A stretch of DNA of 64,000 nt, taken from Methylobacterium sp. C25 (GTDB lineage Bacteria; Pseudomonadota; Alphaproteobacteria; Rhizobiales; Beijerinckiaceae). Position numbers and translations under genes: made by a program. The stretch spans positions 372,001 through 436,000 of the forward strand of contig NZ_JAAUVI010000001.1 in the NCBI RefSeq assembly GCF_021352225.1, in the 5' to 3' direction. A model generated the notes under the pieces. That model worked only from the letters and a program-made list of their open reading frames with translations, was not told where the DNA came from and made no database searches. Shown piece by piece: positions 60,294 to 64,000 of this stretch; position 1 is the stretch's first letter, and every line of letters begins with the position of its first letter.

Positions 60294-60953
60294 ATGCTCA
60301 ACGGACCGGCGCTTCTGCGCGTCTTCCTGGTTGTAATCGCGGCCGCGGTCCTGACCGCGTTGGTCCAGCACTACTGGATCTTCGATAGCAGCCCGCCGGA
60401 GCCTTCCAAGCCGGTCCTGCGCCCGACCGCACAGAACACCCCCGTCATCCGCCGGCCGGAGCCGCCTCCGGCTCGTGTCGCCGCAGCGCCGCCCCCGCAG
60501 CCTGCTCCGAACCCGCAGCCGACGCAGCCGTCGATACCGCAGCCGACGGAAGCGCCCGAGCCGCCGACGCAGGTGCTGACGCCCGTTCCAGCGCCGACAC
60601 CGGAAACCCCTAACACTGAGGGACCGGGTCCTCAGCCTGTCGCGGCCGATCCGGCCGTTCCAGTGGAGCCGCCCCCCGCGCGCCCGACGCCACAGCCCCC
60701 TGCCGCGCCGGTGGCCGAGCAAGCTGAGCCCTCGCAGGACGACCCCGCCGAGCCGACAGAGGCGCGGGCGGTCGATCTCCTCGACCTGAATACCGCCACG
60801 CTGGCGGAGCTGAATGGGCTGAAGGGCGGCGGCAGCATCGGGCGCGCCATCATCCAGCGCCGCCCCTATACCTCGACCGACCAGCTGCTTTCGAAGCGCG
60901 TCCTCAGTCGGACGACCTATCAGCGCATCAAGGACCAGGTCACGGTCCGCTGA
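60294..60953 (+). CDS. Membrane-anchored proline-rich protein with helix-hairpin-helix
   Basis: A 219-residue protein from the ATG at 60294, which has GGAAAGG at a fitting distance; the GTG at 60249 has no ribosome site. One membrane helix (about 8-25), a very Pro/Ala/Gln-rich linker (about 35-165, PxPxP repeats) and a C-terminal helix-hairpin-helix domain: VDLLDLNTATLAELNGLKGGGSIGRAIIQRRPYTSTDQLLSKRVLSRTTYQRIKD. The ComEA-like domain LDLNTA-x-x-x-x-x-L binds DNA in relatives; the linker suggests it reaches far out from the membrane. A DNA-uptake role is possible but unsupported by neighbours. Confidence 0.8.
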   Translation: MLNGPALLRVFLVVIAAAVLTALVQHYWIFDSSPPEPSKPVLRPTAQNTPVIRRPEPPPARVAAAPPPQPAPNPQPTQPSIPQPTEAPEPPTQVLTPVPAPTPETPNTEGPGPQPVAADPAVPVEPPPARPTPQPPAAPVAEQAEPSQDDPAEPTEARAVDLLDLNTATLAELNGLKGGGSIGRAIIQRRPYTSTDQLLSKRVLSRTTYQRIKDQVTVR

Positions 60954-61033
60954 TCGCATCGCGATGCTCTGGTGCACGGCCTCCCGACTTCGTAAGAAGG
61001 ATCGGGCGAGAGACCTGAGACCCGAGGCATCCC

Positions 61034-61249
61034 ATGCAAACCACTGCCGGCGCGCCGATCCTGCGCTCGGAACTGGGCGTCGAGGAAACGAGCGAGTCCG
61101 ACAACATCGTCCGGTGGGACGGGGAGCGGCTCTACGTCGAGCACGACGTCTACCACAATGGCCAACTCGTCCACCGCAAGTACCGGCGCACGGTCACCGA
61201 GCCCGTCGCCCGGGCCCTTCAGGCGATCATCAACCGCGCGCAGCAATGA
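61034..61249 (+). CDS. Small protein of unknown function
   Basis: A 71-residue protein: a flexible start, then NIVRWDGERLYVEHDVYHNGQLVHRKYRRTVTEPVARALQAIINRAQ, a beta-strand group followed by a helix. The composition is regular and the ATG at 61034 has a suitable spacing from GAGACC. No family recognised. The DUF3016 gene follows within five bases, so the two are likely one transcript. Confidence 0.6.
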   Translation: MQTTAGAPILRSELGVEETSESDNIVRWDGERLYVEHDVYHNGQLVHRKYRRTVTEPVARALQAIINRAQQ

Positions 61250-61253
61250 CGCG

Positions 61254-61760
61254 GTGCGGATCGTGACGACCCGCGCCGCGGTCATTCTGGCGGCCGGGCT
61301 CCTGGCGCCGCTGCCGGCCGCGGCCCAGGTCAGCGTAGCCTTCGTCGCACCTGAGCGCTTTACCGACGCCGAGAGCCGGTTCGGATCCGGTCCTACGCTT
61401 CGTGTGACGCTGGCGGAGATCCGGCGCCTCCTCACGGAAGGCGGCGACCGCGTGCTCCGTCCGGGTGAAAGCCTCGCGATCACCGTGCTCGACATCGACC
61501 TCGCCGGCCAGGAACGGCCCGTGGGGTTGCCGACGAGCCCACGCATCGTCTCCGACATCACGCCGCCGCGCCTAAGCTTGCGCTATGTCCTGAAGGAGCG
61601 CGGCCGAACCGTCCTCGCGGGCGAGGAAACGCTGACCGACATCAACTTTCTGTCGCGCTATGCCCGTAGTCTGAGCGGCGGCAGCTTCACCTACGAGCGC
61701 GAGCTGATACGGGACTGGCTGCAGGCGCGGATCGTGCGGCGCGAGCCGGCCCGCGGCTGA
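61254..61760 (+). CDS. DUF3016-like secreted protein
   Basis: A 168-residue protein starting at a GTG (61254; a second GTG is at 61263). Signal peptide VTTRAAVILAAGLLAPLPAAAQ. The mature part has VSVAFVAPERFTDAESRFGSGPTLRVTLAEIRRLLTEGGDRVLRPGESLAITVLDIDLAGQ and later LSGGSFTYERELIRDWLQARI, which matches DUF3016: a periplasmic beta-sandwich protein of unknown function. Coupled to the small gene upstream. Confidence 0.78.
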   Translation: MRIVTTRAAVILAAGLLAPLPAAAQVSVAFVAPERFTDAESRFGSGPTLRVTLAEIRRLLTEGGDRVLRPGESLAITVLDIDLAGQERPVGLPTSPRIVSDITPPRLSLRYVLKERGRTVLAGEETLTDINFLSRYARSLSGGSFTYERELIRDWLQARIVRREPARG

Positions 61761-61785
61761 CCCACGGATCATCCCGGACCATCGC

Positions 61786-62592
61786 TTGCGACGCATCGCG
61801 CATATCTCGGACCTGCATTTCGGCTGCACGAACCCCGACGTCGTCGAGGGGCTGATCGCCGAACTGAACGCCGACCGGCCGGACCTGATCATCGCCTCGG
61901 GCGACTTCACCATGCGTTCGCGCCGGGCGGAATATCGGGAGGCCCGCGCCTTTCTCGATCGGCTGACTTCCCCTTGGATCGGGGTGCCCGGGAATCACGA
62001 CATCGCTTATTTCCTGCTGCCGACACGCTTCTTCCGGCCGTTCCAACGCTATCGCCGCTTCATCGCTGAGGAGACCGAGCCGACCTTCCTCGACGAGGAG
62101 ATCGGCGTCGTCTGCCTCAATACGGTCCGGACCTGGGCGCCGGATCCCGACTGGTCGCAGGGACGCATCGGTCGCGATCAGATCAGGCGAACCGAGGCCC
62201 GGCTCGATGCCCTGCCGCCGCACGTCTTCCGCATCGTCGTCGGGCATCACCCCTTCGCGGCGCCCCCCTGGAACAAGAACGCTCGCCTGGTGGGGCGGGC
62301 AGCGGCGGCGCTCACCGCCTTCCGCCGACATCGCGTCGGCCTCACGCTCGCCGGCCACCTCCACCGGCATTATTCCCGATTCGTCGAGCCGGACGGCGTC
62401 CGGGAGGACGTGGCCGGAGCAACGTCCGGCCAGCGGCTGCTCGCGGTTCAAGCGGGGTCGGCTACCTCGACGCGCCTGCGCGGAAGGGAGCCGAACGCCT
62501 ATAATCGCATCGTCGTCGAGAACGGCGCGGCAACGGTGACGGTGCGGCTGTGGAATGGCACCGCCTGGGAGGATGCGCCGCGCCCTATTTGA
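61786..62592 (+). CDS. Metallophosphoesterase
   Basis: A 268-residue calcineurin-like phosphoesterase with the metal-binding motifs in order: D9-x-H11 (ISDLHFG), G39-D40 (ASGDFT), G-N70-H71-D (VPGNHDI), GHH (VVGHHPF) and G-H-x-H (AGHLHRH). Substrate could be a phosphodiester such as cAMP or a nucleotide; it stands between a secreted protein and a cyclase-type gene, but too far to link them firmly. The start is a TTG at 61786, directly before MRRIAHISDLH-type sequence; no ATG is near. Confidence 0.88.
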   Translation: MRRIAHISDLHFGCTNPDVVEGLIAELNADRPDLIIASGDFTMRSRRAEYREARAFLDRLTSPWIGVPGNHDIAYFLLPTRFFRPFQRYRRFIAEETEPTFLDEEIGVVCLNTVRTWAPDPDWSQGRIGRDQIRRTEARLDALPPHVFRIVVGHHPFAAPPWNKNARLVGRAAAALTAFRRHRVGLTLAGHLHRHYSRFVEPDGVREDVAGATSGQRLLAVQAGSATSTRLRGREPNAYNRIVVENGAATVTVRLWNGTAWEDAPRPI

Positions 62593-62675
62593 GCTATTCC
62601 AAGTTTAGCCGGATCGGCCACGCATGAGGAATGCGCCGTCGGCCGAGACACGAGCCGCGCATGGAACGATTTCTT

Positions 62676-62701
62676 GGAACAATCAGATCGATTCGGTCGT
62701 G
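62676..62701 (+). promoter_or_regulatory. Weak candidate EcfG promoter
   Basis: GGAAC (62676-62680), 17-base spacer, CGTG (62698-62701), one mismatch from CGTT. It lies 86 bases before the small membrane protein gene, further than usual. A second GGAAC sits 13 bases before it. Confidence 0.3.
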
Positions 62702-62786
62702 CCGCGACCGAGGCGGGATCTCGGCCCCCACATTCTTCGAATCCTGAAGTTTCAACTCAGTCAGGCGGCGCGATAGCCCACGCACC

Positions 62787-62930
62787 ATGAATCCCGTCGC
62801 CCTCATCGTCATGGCCGTGATCACCGTCGGCTACGTCGCTGCCTTGCTCGTCGCACTGCATACTGGCACCGGATGGGTCGTGGCCCTGCTGGCGATCCTC
62901 GTGATCGCCCTCTTCGTCCGCTGGCGCTGA
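62787..62930 (+). CDS. 47-residue membrane protein with two predicted helices
   Basis: MNPVALIVMAVITVGYVAAL, then LVALHTGTGWVVALLAILVI and ALFVRWR: two hydrophobic helices joined by HTGTGW, ending RWR. The reading frame is bounded by ATG and TGA and is almost entirely hydrophobic in this frame only, which supports a real small membrane protein. No family recognised. Confidence 0.6.
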   Translation: MNPVALIVMAVITVGYVAALLVALHTGTGWVVALLAILVIALFVRWR

Positions 62931-63156
62931 TGTCCGCAGTCCGTTCCGGACGCGGCAAAGCCGGATTTCACAGCCGCCCGCTCCATCAGCCTTGACAAGA
63001 CCGGAACGATTGCCCGTCCTGCTGCCGCCTCTCGCAGCCGCCAGGCTCGCCGGAGGGTGATGCAGCGTCGCTCCTGCTCGTAAGCGGTATGATCGCCGGA
63101 CCCCTTCCGACCCTCACGTGCATTCCGGCCCTGATCGGCCGGCATGGAGCGCGTCC

Positions 63157-64000
63157 GTGAAGCGGACCATCGCGGCGATCCTGGCCGCCGACGTCGCTGG
63201 TTTCTCGCGTCTCGTCGCGGAAGACGAGGACGACACGCTTCGTCGCCTCCAAGACTACTCGCGGGTCTATCGCGATGAAGTGACGCGCGTCGGCGGCCGG
63301 GTCTTCAACACGGCTGGCGATGCGATCCTCGCCGAGTTTCCGAGCGCCGTCGAAGCCCTGCGCGCGGGCATCGCGATCCAGGAGCAGCTTCGCGACGCGA
63401 ATGCGGATCACCCGCCGGAGCGCCGTATCCTGTTCCGCATGGGTCTCAACATCGGCGACGTCGTCGAGACCGATCGCGGCGACATGCTCGGAGACGGCGT
63501 CAACATCGCCGCGCGGCTCGAAGGCCTCGCCGAGCCCGGCGGCATCTGTCTGTCGCGCTCCGTGCACGAGGCCATCGCAGCACGGGTCGCCGTCGCCTTC
63601 CGCGACATCGGCCCCCAGACCCTGAAGAACATCCCGCGGCCAATTCACGCCTTCCGCGTCGTGCTGCCTTGGGACAGCCCAGGCGAGACGGCGAAGGTCC
63701 GGCGCCCTTGGCCGCGCCTCGTCGGCGTGGCCGCGGTGCTCCTCGTGCTCCTGGCCGGCGGCCTCGCCCTGGCGTTCAAGGACGATCTGTTCGGCAAGAC
63801 GGAGGGCGCCGCCGAGGCCGAGCCGCTCTCACCGGTCGCGGCGCGCGAAGCGCTGGAAAGAGCCGATCTCCTCTCCGTCGCAGTGGTGCAGCCGCAGCGC
63901 GCCTGCTTCAAGGAGCAGGTCTGGTTATCCGGAACAGTGGTGCCGCGAAACGAGGTCGAGGTCGGCCCCGACGAGGACGGCCTGCGCATCCTTCGCGTGC
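63157..64000 (+). CDS. Class III nucleotide cyclase fused to a membrane segment and periplasmic-adaptor-like domain (partial)
   Basis: 281 residues are visible; the window ends inside the gene. The GTG start has GGAG seven bases before it. Residues 1-170 are a class III cyclase domain: metal Asp D12 (ADVAGFSRL), D55 (TAGDAILAEF), and N116/R120 in VNIAARLE; the adenine-selecting Lys before TxGD is Asn51. One membrane helix follows (about 187-206). The extracytoplasmic part (SVAVVQPQRACFKEQVWLSG, then TVVPRNEVEVGPDEDGLRI) matches the N-terminus of HlyD/RND-type adaptor proteins, which join efflux pumps. A cyclase joined to an adaptor is unusual. Confidence 0.82.
   Translation, partial: MKRTIAAILAADVAGFSRLVAEDEDDTLRRLQDYSRVYRDEVTRVGGRVFNTAGDAILAEFPSAVEALRAGIAIQEQLRDANADHPPERRILFRMGLNIGDVVETDRGDMLGDGVNIAARLEGLAEPGGICLSRSVHEAIAARVAVAFRDIGPQTLKNIPRPIHAFRVVLPWDSPGETAKVRRPWPRLVGVAAVLLVLLAGGLALAFKDDLFGKTEGAAEAEPLSPVAAREALERADLLSVAVVQPQRACFKEQVWLSGTVVPRNEVEVGPDEDGLRILRV

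Overview
The window is a stretch of GC-rich chromosome from an alphaproteobacterium of the order Hyphomicrobiales, most likely Methylobacterium/Methylorubrum or a close relative. This rests on an ornithine-lipid acyltransferase of rhizobial type, an HWE-family histidine kinase, DUF6481, DUF2934 and DUF2778 proteins, and motifs that fit the alphaproteobacterial regulators EcfG (GGAAC-N16/17-CGTT) and CtrA (TTAA-N7-TTAA, TTAACCAT). Genes are dense, short operons alternate in strand, and no insertion sequence, prophage, CRISPR array, rRNA or tRNA was seen.

Layout. 0-7 kb: start of a siderophore-type ABC ATPase (minus), a copper-chaperone-like PCuAC protein, a DUF2778 L,D-transpeptidase-like protein, an MltB-type lytic transglycosylase, an OmpA protein followed by a tandem AprI/Inh protease inhibitor, and an M48 protease/LemA pair. 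7-15 kb: an ABC1/UbiB kinase, an HWE sensor kinase, a small DMT exporter with divergent LysR regulator, an MFS permease and secreted hypotheticals. 15-21 kb: DUF1508 protein, RhlE-type RNA helicase with a strong terminator, then a flippase plus CelD-like acetyltransferase pair of polysaccharide type. 21-25 kb: a sulfurtransferase, then a zinc-handling unit: a ZnuD-like TonB receptor behind a Zur-like operator and, convergent to it, a 57-residue bacterial metallothionein. 25-32 kb: cold-shock protein and the coupled tamA-tamB pair for outer-membrane protein assembly.

32-39 kb is a run of short, mostly secreted or unrecognised proteins, including a peptide-deformylase-like protein that has lost metal ligands, a pair of four-cysteine secreted paralogues, and three CtrA-type boxes in front of hypothetical genes. 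37-48 kb: hisS, thpR, the tesA/ybbA/ybbP neighbourhood, a Bax-inhibitor-1 protein, a large M48 membrane protease. 47-51 kb: rplU, rpmA, a GNAT enzyme, a hypothetical and obgE all on the minus strand. 51-54 kb: a three-gene TadE/TadG-like set without the rest of a pilus machine. 54-64 kb: a HerA-like DUF853 ATPase, OlsB, an MFS permease, a 42-residue protein and a patatin lipoprotein each behind a consensus EcfG promoter, a proline-rich HhH membrane protein, a metallophosphoesterase, and finally a class III nucleotide cyclase joined through a membrane segment to what looks like a periplasmic adaptor (HlyD/RND-type) domain, cut by the window end.

The most interesting items are the cyclase-adaptor fusion, the zinc receptor/metallothionein unit, the degenerate deformylase, and the EcfG and CtrA sites that put unrecognised small genes into known stress and cell-cycle regulons. 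All functional calls are from reading sequence only; no search was run.
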